Positions 1 through 8,993 are shown, numbered from the stretch's first letter. The stretch is 64,000 nt of DNA from VYDC01 sp963667515 (GCA_963667515.2 CAXXXY010000007.1:62001-126000); one strand, 5' to 3'. Notes: generated by a model from the sequence alone, not told the origin. Translations and numbers: made by a program.

Positions 1-9
1 CCTAGCGCG

Positions 10-718
10 ATGCTGCCGCTCCAGCTCCCCGCCGCCGAGCAGCGGCCGCTGCGCGTGCTGGCGCTGGGCGCCCACTGCGACGACATCGAGCTGGGCGCCG
101 GCGCCACCCTGATCGAGCTCTGCGCCGCCCGGGCGGTGGCCGTCGACTGGGTGGTGCTCACCTCGACGCCCGCGCGCGCCGCCGAGGCGCAGGCCGGCGC
201 GCGACGCTTCCTCGCGGGCGCCGCCGAGTGCAGCGTCACCGTGCTCGGCTTCCGCGACGGCTTCCTCCCCTACGAGGGCGCGGCCGTGAAGGAGGCGTTC
301 GAGGAGCTGAAGCGGCTCCCCGCGCCCGACCTGGTGCTCACCCACTATCGCGACGACCGGCACCAGGATCACCGCCTCGTCTCCGATCTGGCGTGGAGCA
401 CCTTCCGCGATCAGCTGGTGCTGGAGGTACGAGATCGCCAAGTACGACGGCGACCTCGGGCGGCCGTCCTGCTACGTGCCGGTGAGCGAGGAGAGCGCGC
501 GCCTCAAGTGGCGCTACCTCGCGGAGAGCTACCCGTCGCAGGCGGACCACCAGTGGTTCAGCGAGGACACCGTGCGCGGCCTGCTGCGGCTGCGCGGCGT
601 CGAGGCGGGCTCCGGGGCGCGCTTCGCGGAGGCGTTCCACGCGCGGAAGCTGGTGCTCGACCCCGCCATCGGTGGCGGCCTCGGCGGAGCCAGCGGCGGG
701 GCTGCGGGCGCAGCCTAG
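10..718 (+). pseudogene. PIG-L/LmbE-family deacetylase, frameshifted
   Basis: This family removes N-acetyl groups from sugars or glycolipids with a zinc site. The N-terminal part shows the metal motif AHCDDIELGAG (a variant of HPDDxELG) near residue 21 and HYRDDRHQDH near residue 112, both typical of the family. Near position 428 the reading frame breaks. Dropping one G of the GG before TACGAG joins it to YEIAKYDGDL, which runs on to the TAG at 716. The joined protein would be about 235 residues, normal for the family. Another gene's TAG stop at 3-5 lies just before the ATG at 10. PIG-L and DUF4910 genes often occur together in surface-sugar clusters. A real one-base insertion or an assembly error are both possible. 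Confidence 0.85.
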
Positions 719-766
719 CGCGTGCGGCGCGGCCGGCCGCGGCTGACGTCGGTGAGGAGGAGCGGG

Positions 767-2143
767 ATGCCCGAGGCACGGCACACCCGCGGTGCCCGCA
801 CGCCTCCGGGACCGGAGCCGACCTCGTCGTCGCTCGATGCGGCCGACGAGATGCTGGCGCTCGTCCGCGAGCTCTACCCGCTGCCGCGCTCGATCACGGG
901 CGACGGCCTGCGCGCCACGCTCGATCGCATCGCCGAGCGGCTCCCCGCGCCCCTCGAGCGCCACGAGGTGCCCAGCGGCACGCCCGTGCTGGACTGGAGC
1001 GTCCCGCCCGAGTGGAACGTGCGCGAGGCGTGGATCGCCGACCTCGGCGGCCGCCGGCTGGTCGACGCGCGCGACTCCAGCCTGCACCTGCTGGGCTACA
1101 GCGAGCCGGTGCCGCGCCGCCGCATCGGCCGCGCCGAGCTGGACGCGCACCTCTACTCGCTCCCCGAGCACCCTGAGTGGACGCCCTACCGCACCTCCCA
1201 CTACGAGCGCGCGTGGGGCTTCTGCCTGCCGCAGCGCCTGCGCGACGCCATGACCGACCCCGAGTACGAGGTGCACATCGACGCCACGCTGGCGCCGGGC
1301 CACCTCAGCTACGGCGAGCTGCTGCTCCCCGGCGAGCGCGACGAGGAGATCCTGCTCTCGGCGCACAGCTGCCACCCGGCCCTGGCGAACGACAACCTCT
1401 CGGGCATCGCCGTGGCGGTGGCGCTCGCGCGGCGACTGCACGAGGGCGGCAGCCGGCGCTACGGCGTGCGCCTGCTCTTCGCGCCGGGCACGATCGGCGC
1501 GATCACCTGGCTCGCCCGCAACCGCGAGCGCGCCGGGCGCATCGTGGGCGGGCTCACGCTGGTGGGGCTCGGCGACGCCGCGCCGCTACGCTACAAGTCC
1601 ACCATCGGCGGCGCCGCGAGCATCGACCGCGCGGCCGCGCACGTGCTGGACCGGCGCGGCGGCGCGGCGCACCCCTTCGAGCCGTACGGCTACGACGAGC
1701 GCCAGTACAACGCGCCCGGCTTCCGGCTGCCCGTCGGATCGCTGACGCGCGGCGGGCACGGCGGCTACCCCGAGTACCACACCTCCGCCGACACGCCGGA
1801 GCTGCTCTCGCGCGAGCGGTTGGCCGCGGCGTACGAGGCGGCGCTCGCGATCGTCGAGGTGCTGCAGGAGGAACGCGTCTACCGCAGCCGCGCGCCGTTC
1901 GGCGAGCCGCAGCTCGGGCGGCGCGGCGTCTACCGCTCGATCGCGGGGATGGAGGGCGCGGCGTCGCCCGACGAGCTGACGATGGCGATGCTGTGGGTGC
2001 TGCAGCTCGCCGACGGCGCGCATTCGCTGCTCGACGTGGCCGAGCGCGCGGCGCTGCCCTTCGAGCGGGTGCGCGAGGCCGCGGAGCTGCTGCGCTCCCA
2101 CGAGCTGCTGGAGGAGGCGCCGCCGCCCGCGCTCGCCGCCTAG
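767..2143 (+). CDS. DUF4910 aminopeptidase-like protein
   Basis: 458 residues. The protein opens with the ELYPLPRSITGDGLR signature of the DUF4910/DUF2172 family. In the middle it carries a peptidase M28-like metal site (LLSAHSCHPALANDNLSG, about residues 205-222) and later HTSADTPE. The last 80 residues look like a winged helix (ELLRSHELLEE). The ATG at 767 is preferred over the upstream GTG at 722 because GAGGAGG lies 6-7 bases before it. Members are usually found in polysaccharide or glycopeptide modification clusters; the true substrate is unknown. It follows the broken PIG-L gene by 48 bases and probably shared its transcript. An IS sits exactly on its TAG stop codon, which is kept intact. 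Confidence 0.8.
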   Translation: MPEARHTRGARTPPGPEPTSSSLDAADEMLALVRELYPLPRSITGDGLRATLDRIAERLPAPLERHEVPSGTPVLDWSVPPEWNVREAWIADLGGRRLVDARDSSLHLLGYSEPVPRRRIGRAELDAHLYSLPEHPEWTPYRTSHYERAWGFCLPQRLRDAMTDPEYEVHIDATLAPGHLSYGELLLPGERDEEILLSAHSCHPALANDNLSGIAVAVALARRLHEGGSRRYGVRLLFAPGTIGAITWLARNRERAGRIVGGLTLVGLGDAAPLRYKSTIGGAASIDRAAAHVLDRRGGAAHPFEPYGYDERQYNAPGFRLPVGSLTRGGHGGYPEYHTSADTPELLSRERLAAAYEAALAIVEVLQEERVYRSRAPFGEPQLGRRGVYRSIAGMEGAASPDELTMAMLWVLQLADGAHSLLDVAERAALPFERVREAAELLRSHELLEEAPPPALAA

Positions 2144-3195
2144 CTGTAGTTCCCACGTAGGTTGTTGACAGGATGAGGGGCCTCGCCCGCTGCTGTGTGT
2201 GACAGCACGGCAGTAGCGAGGAGAGGACACCCTCATGGCCCATCGTAACGCGCGGCTGACGCCGCTGACCCGACTCGAGCTCGTGCGGGAAGTGGACGCC
2301 GGCTGGCCCCAGGCTGAGGTCGCTCGCCACTTCCGCGTCTCCCGCCACACCGTTGCCAAGTGGCTGGGGCGCTTCCGGGCGGAGGGAGCGGCAGGGCTCG
2401 AGGACCGCAGCTCCGCCCCGCGCGCGCATCCCCGGCGCACGCCGCCCGAGCTGGAGCGACGCATCTGCGCCGTGCGACGCACGCAGGGATTCGGGCCGCA
2501 TCGCATCCAGTGGGCGCTCGGGGTCGCCCGCTCCACGGTCTACGCCGTGCTGCGGCGCCGCGGCCTCAACCGGCTCGACCGCCTGCACCGCGTCACCCGG
2601 GAGCCGGTCCGCTACGAGCACGACGCCCCCGGCGACCTGCTGCATCTCGACGTGAAGAAGCTCGGGCGCGTCCCCGAGGGCGGCGGCAAGCGAATGGCGC
2701 CTGGCTTCGCCGAGACGCGCTCCGGGCCGCATTCGCGGCGTTCGCTGGGGCTGGAGTACCTACACGTCGCCGTCGACGACCACAGCCGTTACGCCTACGT
2801 CTCCGTCCTGCCCGACGAGCGTGGCGCGAGCTGCGCCGCCTTCCTCGAGCAGGCGCTCGCGGCCTTCCGCCGGCGTGGCGTGCGCGTGCGCCGGGTCCTG
2901 ACCGACAACGCGAAGGCCTACACCGTCGCCCGCAGCTTCCACGGCGCCGCCGCTGCCGCAGACGTGCGGCTGTCGCACACGCGGCCCTACCGCCCGCAGA
3001 CGAACGGCAAAGCCGAGCGTTTCATCCAGATCCTGCAGAACGAGTGGGCCTACGCCCGCCCCTACCGCTCCAACGCCGAGCGGCTGCGCCAGCTCCCACG
3101 CTGGCTCTACCGCTACAATCACCGCCGACCGCACGGCGGCGTCGGCGGGGCCGTCCCCGCCTCCCGCCTGTGAACAACCTTCCTGGGTAGTACAG
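2144..3195 (+). mobile_element. IS481-family element, copy 1
   Basis: A 1052-base element with 26-base imperfect inverted ends: left begins TGTAGTTCCCACGTAGGTTG, right (reverse complement) begins TGTACTACCCAGGAAGGTTG. It is flanked by CTAG on both sides (2140-2143 and 3196-3199). The left CTAG contains the TAG stop of the DUF4910 gene. The ends, transposase and 4-base CTAG duplication repeat in the copies at 5265, 15966, 46087 and 56771. IS481 itself is known to target CTAG-centred sites, which fits. Between the left end and the transposase is a short leader with the dyad CTGCTGTGTGTGACAGCACGGCAG split around GTGTG, possibly a promoter or transposase-binding region. Confidence 0.95.
2235..3173 (+). 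CDS. IS481-family transposase (copy 1)
   Basis: 312-residue DDE transposase. Residues 1-60 form a helix-turn-helix (ELVREVDAGWPQAEVARHF, then SRHTVAKWLGRF), followed by a second HTH-like segment near 80-115. The rve catalytic core shows D in LHLDVKKLG, D in LTDNAKAY and E in NGKAERFIQ, giving the DDE triad. The C-terminus YNHRRPHGG is typical of rve transposases. A GAGGAGAGG ribosome site lies 10 bases before the ATG. The protein is intact and identical to that of copies 2, 3 and 5, so the family was active recently. Confidence 0.95.
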   Translation: MAHRNARLTPLTRLELVREVDAGWPQAEVARHFRVSRHTVAKWLGRFRAEGAAGLEDRSSAPRAHPRRTPPELERRICAVRRTQGFGPHRIQWALGVARSTVYAVLRRRGLNRLDRLHRVTREPVRYEHDAPGDLLHLDVKKLGRVPEGGGKRMAPGFAETRSGPHSRRSLGLEYLHVAVDDHSRYAYVSVLPDERGASCAAFLEQALAAFRRRGVRVRRVLTDNAKAYTVARSFHGAAAAADVRLSHTRPYRPQTNGKAERFIQILQNEWAYARPYRSNAERLRQLPRWLYRYNHRRPHGGVGGAVPASRL

Positions 3196-3247
3196 CTAGC
3201 TCGCGCCCGCGCTCCCGCCCGCGACCCTCACGCCACCTGCGCCGCGC

Positions 3248-4099
3248 TCACTCCTCGAGCAGGAACGCCAGCACCTCGCGCGTCCACAGCTCGGGGTGCT
3301 GGAACGGCACCGAGTTGCCCTCCGAGGGCAGCCGCAGCCCGCGTGCGTGCGGGATCAGCTCGAGGAACTTCTCGTGCGAGCGGCCGAGCTGGCTGCCCGT
3401 GCCGTGGATCACCAGCGTCGGCGCCTGCACGCGCGGCGCCGCCTCCCACATCTCGTAGTGGCACATCGCGTAGGGACCCGCGCCCTCCCACGCCATCGGC
3501 GCGATGGGCGCGGGCGCCTCGTCAGCGAGCCGCAGCTTGTCCATGAAGCGCTGGCGCAGCAGGCGGAAGTCCGGCTCCACCCCGGGCATCTCCTCCGCCA
3601 GGCGGTCGCGCGTCCACTGCCAAAGCCGCTTCAGGAACTCGCCCTCGGCGTCGGGCTCGTGGTACTCGTGCAGCCGCAGGTGCGCGTCGCGCCGCCGCTC
3701 CGTGTTCCAGTTGAACGGCTCCTCGAGCACGAGCCTGTCGACGCGCTCCGGCCAGCTCACCGCGAGCTCTGTGCCGATCATCGCTCCGGTGTGCGTGCCG
3801 ACGACGTGCACGCGCTCCAGCCCCAGCCCGTCGAGCAGCCACGCCGTCGCCTGCGCGTGCTCGTGGAGCGAGGCGTAGGGCGTCGGCGGGCGATCCGACT
3901 CGCCGTGGCCCATCGTCGACATCGCGATCGCGCGGACGTGCGGAGCGAGCAGCGGCAGCACCGGCAGGAAGTAGGCCGCCGACGCCGAGTTCCAGTGCAG
4001 CAGCAGGACGGGCGAGCCCTCGCCAGCCTCGCGGTACTCGATCGCGCCGTGCGGGCTCTGCACCAGCCCGTGCTTCGCGCGGTAGGCCGTCTGTGTCAT
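3248..4099 (-). CDS. alpha/beta hydrolase with an unusual nucleophile elbow
   Basis: 283 residues, alpha/beta-hydrolase fold. Visible landmarks are the oxyanion-hole region VLLLHWNSAS (residues ~31-40), MSTMGHGESDRP, the nucleophile elbow VVGTHTGAMIGTEL (~105), and a C-terminal cap then LVIHGTGSQLG. The canonical G-x-S-x-G elbow reads G-T-H-T-G here, so His stands where the catalytic Ser should be. Other alpha/beta-hydrolase relatives with HTG elbows exist, and their chemistry may not be simple ester hydrolysis. The ATG at 4099 has GGAAGGGG upstream and beats a much longer N-terminal extension. The gene is divergent from an amidohydrolase at 4299 and the pair is bracketed by two IS copies. 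Confidence 0.85.
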   Translation of the reverse strand: MTQTAYRAKHGLVQSPHGAIEYREAGEGSPVLLLHWNSASAAYFLPVLPLLAPHVRAIAMSTMGHGESDRPPTPYASLHEHAQATAWLLDGLGLERVHVVGTHTGAMIGTELAVSWPERVDRLVLEEPFNWNTERRRDAHLRLHEYHEPDAEGEFLKRLWQWTRDRLAEEMPGVEPDFRLLRQRFMDKLRLADEAPAPIAPMAWEGAGPYAMCHYEMWEAAPRVQAPTLVIHGTGSQLGRSHEKFLELIPHARGLRLPSEGNSVPFQHPELWTREVLAFLLEE

Positions 4100-4298
4100 C
4101 GCCAGCCCCTTCCCGGCCGCCGCGACTCCAGCGCCCCGGGGCACCGCGGGGGCGGCCGACGGCGGCACTCTACCACCGCGGCCGTCGCACCTCGGGGGCG
4201 CGGCAGCGCCCGCGAGCGCGGCGCCGAGGGCCGGCGGCGCGTGGTACAACTCGCGCGCGGCGCCGAGCAAGGGGGGCCACCTGACGACGCTGATCGAC

Positions 4299-5264
4299 GT
4301 GCACCGCCATCTCTGGGGCTACGACTGGTTCCCTCCCAGCCACCTGCGGACCTTCACCGCCGAGGCGATCGCGCTGCGCACCGGCCGCACCGTCGAGCAG
4401 GTGCTGGAGCGCATCCGCCAGTCGCCGACTATGGACGAGAGCGGCGACGGCGCCGTGGAGGAGATGGCCTCCTACGGCATCGACCACTCCGTGATCCAGG
4501 TGCTCGACTGGGGCATGGCCTACGGGCCGGAGGAGGACAACCGGCTCCCGGTGGAGGAGTTCCATCGCCGAGCCTACGCCGCGGTGGCGCGCCACCCCGG
4601 AAAGCTGTGGGCGATGTGCGGCGTCGACGCCCGCAGGCCGCGCGCCGCCGCCTTCCTGGAGGAGTGCGTGCGCGAGCACGGCGCCGTCGGCTGGAAGGTC
4701 TACCCGCCCAACGGCTACCCCGCGAACGATGAGCGGCTCTTCCCCATGTACGAGCGCGCGCAGGAGCTGGACGTGCCGGTGCTGATCCACACCGGCGGCA
4801 ACATCTGGGCGTGGCCCGAGTGGGTGGAGCTGGTCGCGCGCCGCTACCCGGGGCTGCGCATCGTGATGGGACACGCCGGCGCCGCGCGCGCGCCGTTCGA
4901 GACGGGGGCGTACTGGCGCGGCCTGGAGGCCGCGCAGGGCAAGCGCAACGTCTGGCTCGACCTCTGCGACTGGCAGGCGCTCGGTGCGGTCGATGAGCAG
5001 AACCTGCCGCAGCTGCTGCGCGTGCTGCGGGTCTTCCTCGACGTGATGGGCGCGAACCGCGTGGTGTGGGGGAGCGACCTGCCACAGACGGGCGTGGGCA
5101 GCGCCGCGCGCGCCCGCACCCAGCGCTTCGCCGAGATCGCGCTCGAGCTGCCGGCGTGGGGCGATCGCTACGGCATCGCCTTCACGGACGAGGAGCGCGA
5201 CGGCCTCTGCCACGGCGCGGCGCGGGCGGCGTTCTCCAACATCGACTTCGACGCCGCCGGCTAG
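4299..5264 (+). CDS. amidohydrolase-2 family metal-dependent hydrolase or decarboxylase
   Basis: About 321 residues. TIM-barrel amidohydrolase-2 motifs are DVHRHLW at the N-terminus (H-x-H metal site), VLIHTGGN, MGHAGAAR and WGSDLP near the C-terminus (the conserved metal-site Asp). The family includes ACMSD-type decarboxylases and lactonases; the substrate cannot be told. The start is uncertain. The GTG at 4299 would cut off the TLID strand that precedes DVH, so initiation at CTG 4281, after GGGGGG, is possible. It is divergent from the alpha/beta hydrolase, a common pairing in degradation of small carboxylated or aromatic compounds. The gene ends in GGC TAG, and IS copy 2 is inserted exactly there. 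Confidence 0.85.
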   Translation: MHRHLWGYDWFPPSHLRTFTAEAIALRTGRTVEQVLERIRQSPTMDESGDGAVEEMASYGIDHSVIQVLDWGMAYGPEEDNRLPVEEFHRRAYAAVARHPGKLWAMCGVDARRPRAAAFLEECVREHGAVGWKVYPPNGYPANDERLFPMYERAQELDVPVLIHTGGNIWAWPEWVELVARRYPGLRIVMGHAGAARAPFETGAYWRGLEAAQGKRNVWLDLCDWQALGAVDEQNLPQLLRVLRVFLDVMGANRVVWGSDLPQTGVGSAARARTQRFAEIALELPAWGDRYGIAFTDEERDGLCHGAARAAFSNIDFDAAG

Positions 5265-6316
5265 CTGTACTACCCAGGAAGGTTGTTCACAGGCGGGAGG
5301 CGGGGACGGCCCCGCCGACGCCGCCGTGCGGTCGGCGGTGATTGTAGCGGTAGAGCCAGCGTGGGAGCTGGCGCAGCCGCTCGGCGTTGGAGCGGTAGGG
5401 GCGGGCGTAGGCCCACTCGTTCTGCAGGATCTGGATGAAACGCTCGGCTTTGCCGTTCGTCTGCGGGCGGTAGGGCCGCGTGTGCGACAGCCGCACGTCT
5501 GCGGCAGCGGCGGCGCCGTGGAAGCTGCGGGCGACGGTGTAGGCCTTCGCGTTGTCGGTCAGGACCCGGCGCACGCGCACGCCACGCCGGCGGAAGGCCG
5601 CGAGCGCCTGCTCGAGGAAGGCGGCGCAGCTCGCGCCACGCTCGTCGGGCAGGACGGAGACGTAGGCGTAACGGCTGTGGTCGTCGACGGCGACGTGTAG
5701 GTACTCCAGCCCCAGCGAACGCCGCGAATGCGGCCCGGAGCGCGTCTCGGCGAAGCCAGGCGCCATTCGCTTGCCGCCGCCCTCGGGGACGCGCCCGAGC
5801 TTCTTCACGTCGAGATGCAGCAGGTCGCCGGGGGCGTCGTGCTCGTAGCGGACCGGCTCCCGGGTGACGCGGTGCAGGCGGTCGAGCCGGTTGAGGCCGC
5901 GGCGCCGCAGCACGGCGTAGACCGTGGAGCGGGCGACCCCGAGCGCCCACTGGATGCGATGCGGCCCGAATCCCTGCGTGCGTCGCACGGCGCAGATGCG
6001 TCGCTCCAGCTCGGGCGGCGTGCGCCGGGGATGCGCGCGCGGGGCGGAGCTGCGGTCCTCGAGCCCTGCCGCTCCCTCCGCCCGGAAGCGCCCCAGCCAC
6101 TTGGCAACGGTGTGGCGGGAGACGCGGAAGTGGCGAGCGACCTCAGCCTGGGGCCAGCCGGCGTCCACTTCCCGCACGAGCTCGAGTCGGGTCAGCGGCG
6201 TCAGCCGCGCGTTACGATGGGCCATGAGGGTGTCCTCTCCTCGCTACTGCCGTGCTGTCACACACAGCAGCGGGCGAGGCCCCTCATCCTCTCAACAACC
6301 TACGTGGGAACTACAG
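5265..6316 (-). mobile_element. IS481-family element, copy 2
   Basis: 1052 bases, inverted relative to copy 1. It is flanked by CTAG at 5261-5264 (the stop of the amidohydrolase) and 6317-6320. The inner part of the left terminal repeat has one difference from copy 1 (CTCTCAACAACC for CTGTCAACAACC on the plus strand). Copies 1 and 2 face each other around two metabolic genes, the arrangement of a composite transposon. Confidence 0.95.
5287..6225 (-). CDS. IS481-family transposase (copy 2)
   Basis: Intact 312-residue transposase, identical in sequence to that of copy 1, with HTH and D-D-E residues present (LDVKK, TDNAK, KAERF). It is transcribed toward the amidohydrolase, so the two genes converge on the IS end at 5265. 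Confidence 0.95.
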   Translation of the reverse strand: MAHRNARLTPLTRLELVREVDAGWPQAEVARHFRVSRHTVAKWLGRFRAEGAAGLEDRSSAPRAHPRRTPPELERRICAVRRTQGFGPHRIQWALGVARSTVYAVLRRRGLNRLDRLHRVTREPVRYEHDAPGDLLHLDVKKLGRVPEGGGKRMAPGFAETRSGPHSRRSLGLEYLHVAVDDHSRYAYVSVLPDERGASCAAFLEQALAAFRRRGVRVRRVLTDNAKAYTVARSFHGAAAAADVRLSHTRPYRPQTNGKAERFIQILQNEWAYARPYRSNAERLRQLPRWLYRYNHRRPHGGVGGAVPASRL

Positions 6317-6320
6317 CTAG

Positions 6321-6464
6321 CCGCCGCGGCTCTTCGAGGCGGGCGACGCACCCATGAGCGCCGGCGCATCCCCGAGCTCGCCGTCGAGGTGCGCACCGCA
6401 CAGCGAGCCTCGTGCCATCGGGCGAGGCGACCGTGCTCCCAGGCACAGCCCGAGCAGTAGCCAT
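6321..6464. other. short non-coding stretch before the tRNA fragment
   Basis: No supported gene. This stretch lies between the CTAG repeat of IS copy 2 and the tRNA-Arg fragment. It may be the old 3' flank of the amidohydrolase gene. Confidence 0.4.
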
Positions 6465-6510
6465 TGGCGCGCCGGGAAGGATTCGAACCCCCGACCCTCA
6501 GTTCCGAAGA
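6465..6510 (-). repeat. 3' fragment of tRNA-Arg (probable att site)
   Basis: 46 bases match the 3' half of the tRNA-Arg at 10302-10377, from CCA back to the anticodon loop TCTTCGGA, with two mismatches. The orientation is the same, so the two form direct repeats 3.8 kb apart. There is no 5' half, so it is not a tRNA gene. This is the footprint left when a tyrosine-integrase element enters a tRNA gene: the old 3' end is displaced to the far side of the island. Downstream (6550-6600) the motif CTTCAGGG occurs three times and could be integrase arm sites. Confidence 0.8.
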
Positions 6511-6635
6511 AAGATGGTCGTGAGCGACCGCCGCTTCGAGCGAATCTACGACTTCAGGGAAACTTCAGGGGAAACGCAGGCTCAGGACCGCTTCAGGGGG
6601 CCGGATGAAGCCCGTGGGACATCTTTGGTCGTAAG

Positions 6636-6878
6636 TCAAGCCGCCATGGGTGGCGTGAGATGCCGGGCCCGTCGCGCCGGGTCGTAGAGGACATCTTCGC
6701 GCAGGGTCGCGATGAGGCACGCAAGGAGCCTGTCGGCAAGACCTCGCAGGGCACGCTGGTGGCCGTGGCCGCGCGCGCGCATCGCCCAGTAGAGCGAGCG
6801 ACCGTACTGGTCGGTGCGCGCATTTGATCGCGCCCAGTGACGGACCGCATCGCGTAGTCGACTGTTGCAGCCGCGCCG
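6636..6878 (-). pseudogene. C-terminal remnant of an IS110-family transposase
   Basis: Read on the minus strand, about 80 codons ending in TGA at 6636 give RGCNSRLRDAVRHWA, SLYWAMRARGHGHQRALRGLADR and LREDVLYDP. This is the C-terminal region of IS110/IS116/IS902-type transposases. Nothing upstream continues the DEDD-type N-terminal half, so only the tail remains. It sits just inside the left end of the tRNA-Arg island. Confidence 0.75.
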
Positions 6879-7095
6879 AGAGGGTTTTGCGCGTTTTGCG
6901 CGGTGGTCAGCCGTTTCGCGCGGTCACAGAACAGACGTTCGACTACGAAGCGCACGCACCGACGAAGTGCTCCCCACGGCGGCCAAATGCAGGCAGCCCG
7001 GCGGAATCTATCGGGTGGAATACGCAAAACCAGTTCGCTCGGATCCGACGAGGCGGTGGGGCGAAACGGAACTCACATGCGCGGATATCTCGTGC

Positions 7096-7168
7096 GTCAC
7101 CGCCCACGCTGGAGCATCGTTTCGGCGACATCGCGGAAACTGAGCTTGTACCGCAACCGCAAGAGACC
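7096..7168 (-). pseudogene. short remnant of an IS6-family transposase
   Basis: Minus-strand translation gives LRYKLSFRDVAE followed by degenerate codons and a stop. The string LRYKLSFRDVAEL also occurs in the intact IS6-type transposase at 9213-10031. About 70 bases are left, with no ends recognisable. Confidence 0.65.
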
Positions 7169-7197
7169 GCGGGCAGCACGACGTCGGTCCCTCGCGG

Positions 7198-7824
7198 CTA
7201 CGGCCCCGGACAGCCCGAAACGTCGTACGCGTTGTTGTCCTCGGCGCCGCCCGTGTTCCCGGCGATCGCAATGCTGAACCGTGCACGCCAGCAGAGGTGC
7301 TCCATGCCGCCCAGTTCCGCGTCGACGTTGGCGTGCTCGAAGTCAGCCATCGAACTGAACGCGTAGCAGAACGCCGACAACAGTCCGCGATCCAGCTCGG
7401 CGTGCATGCACTGGATCGCCAGGTCGTAGAAGTCGACACCGGGGCGCTCGTCGACGAAGTACACCTGCGCCTGACCACCGAGGTGTTCCTTCGTCACGAT
7501 GCGAACGACCGCTGTCGACTCGTCGAACTCCGCGAACGTCTCGGCCTCTGCTGTCGGCGTGGGGGACGCTGTCCGGCTCGGCTCTGGCGAGGCCGGCGCC
7601 GGAGCACGCGTCGCTATCTCGGTCGGTTCAGCGGTGGCGGCCGCCGGGGACTCCGTCGTCTCGGACACCACCGCGGCGCCCTCCCCACTCTCGTCCTCGA
7701 CCTCCTCCACCTCCACGAATGGCGCCAGGAGCAGAAGCAGGGCCCCCACAAGGATCGTCACCTTCCAGCGCCTTCGCAGTCGCTTCCACCGTTCGAGCAG
7801 CGCGTGCACGAGCCAACTCCGCAT
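7198..7824 (-). CDS. membrane-anchored protein with Pro/Thr/Ala-rich linker, unknown function
   Basis: 208 residues. A basic N-terminus (RWKRLRRRWK) leads into one hydrophobic segment (VTILVGALLLLLAPFV, residues ~20-35). A long disordered linker rich in A, P, T, S and E follows (residues 40-95). The C-terminal globular part is about 110 residues with cysteines (QCMHAEL, SAFCYAFS, EHLCWRARFS, VSGCPGP) that could form two disulfides outside the cell. This is the layout of a signal-anchor protein with an extracytoplasmic domain; no family is recognised. It is the only intact non-IS gene in the 6.4-10.3 kb island and is flanked by transposase wreckage. Confidence 0.7.
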   Translation of the reverse strand: MRSWLVHALLERWKRLRRRWKVTILVGALLLLLAPFVEVEEVEDESGEGAAVVSETTESPAAATAEPTEIATRAPAPASPEPSRTASPTPTAEAETFAEFDESTAVVRIVTKEHLGGQAQVYFVDERPGVDFYDLAIQCMHAELDRGLLSAFCYAFSSMADFEHANVDAELGGMEHLCWRARFSIAIAGNTGGAEDNNAYDVSGCPGP

Positions 7825-7858
7825 CCAGAGTGCTACTTATCGTCTGTCGCTACAGACC

Positions 7859-8937
7859 TCATGCGGCCCACCGATACTCATGATGCAACCTCCTAGCACG
7901 GCTTGCTGTCGACTCGCTGGCTCGGCATCCGCTGCACGGCTTGCGTCCCTCCGGAGAGTCGAGCGCCAATGACCGATGCGGCCGCATCGCGTTGTAGTGC
8001 TGGACGTACTGACCAAGCACCCGCCTCCGCTGCCGTTCGTTGACGGCGATGACGTGATCGAACGGCACTCGCGCCGGAGCGTCCCGATCACCCGCTCGGC
8101 GATGGCGTTGGCGTTCGGCGGAAGGCAGCGGAGTGAGAATCGTCTCGATCCCGATCCGTCGAGCGCGTGCGATGAAGTCCCCGCCATAGCTACGGTCGCG
8201 GTCTCGGATGAGGAACCCTGGCTGCTGACCCCAGGCGGTCGCCTCGATCATCTGCCTCCAGATCCAGGGCGCGATCGGGTGCTCCGTGACGTTCCAGTGC
8301 CGGATGCGGCGCCGGCCGTGGTCGATCACGACGAACACGTAGAGCGTGCGGAAGGTGAGGGTCTGCACCGTGAACAGGTCAGCAGCCCAGATGCTGGACG
8401 CGTGGTTGCGCAGAAACGTGCGCCACGACTGACTCGGCGGTCGCCGGAGCGCCTGCTGACGGTAGCGAGCTCACGGTGCGAGCGCTGACCTCGAAGCCAA
8501 GGGCACGCAGCTCGCCGACGATGCGGACGGCGCCCCACCGCGGATTCTCAGTGGCGATGCGGACGATCAGCCGTCGCAGCTCTGCGGGAATGTGGGGTCG
8601 TCCGGAGCGCGACGACTCTTCCAGCGCCAGTAGGCGCGCCAAGCAGAACGATGCCAGCGCACCACCAGGTCCGGCTCGACCATCACGAGCGTGCCTCGCC
8701 AGCCGGACCAACCACGTGCCAGCAGTGACCAGAGTCGGCGGTCGTGGCGACGGAGCCGCGGTCGACGACGGCCCCTTGTGTAGACGGCGAGCTGATGCCG
8801 CAGCGCCAGTTCTCGAGGACGAGATCTCGGCGGGCGCGGACCGATGCGAAGAGTGCTGCGACAAGCAGACGGAGGTAGAGCACAGACGAGCCTCTCGTGG
8901 CTCGCCGATACTCTGCTATCTCAGCATCGAACCGCAC
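7859..8937 (-). pseudogene. rve-domain transposase/integrase with several frameshifts
   Basis: Three frames together rebuild a roughly 350-residue transposase. N-terminal: LYLRLLVAALFASVRARRDLVLEN, continuing in another frame as LALRHQLAVYTRG and RWHRSAWRAYWRWKS. Middle: GRPHIPAELRRLIVRIA and GELRALGFEVSARTV. The rve core is in the last frame: TLYVFVVIDHGRRRIRHW, FLIRDRDRSYGGDF, and the end LHHEYRWAA. At least three frameshifts lie near 8800, 8620 and 8450. The product is a helix-turn-helix plus integrase-core transposase related to the IS481/IS3 group, different from the five-copy element here. No terminal repeats could be defined. Confidence 0.8.
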
Positions 8938-8993
8938 GGATCAAGTTTTGCCGTCCCACGGGTCATTGCACCCCCCCTGGGTGTCAACTTCTG

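Noticed and set aside
6465..6510. A second tRNA-Arg gene
   Set aside because: Only the 3' half is present; D arm and 5' acceptor strand are missing.
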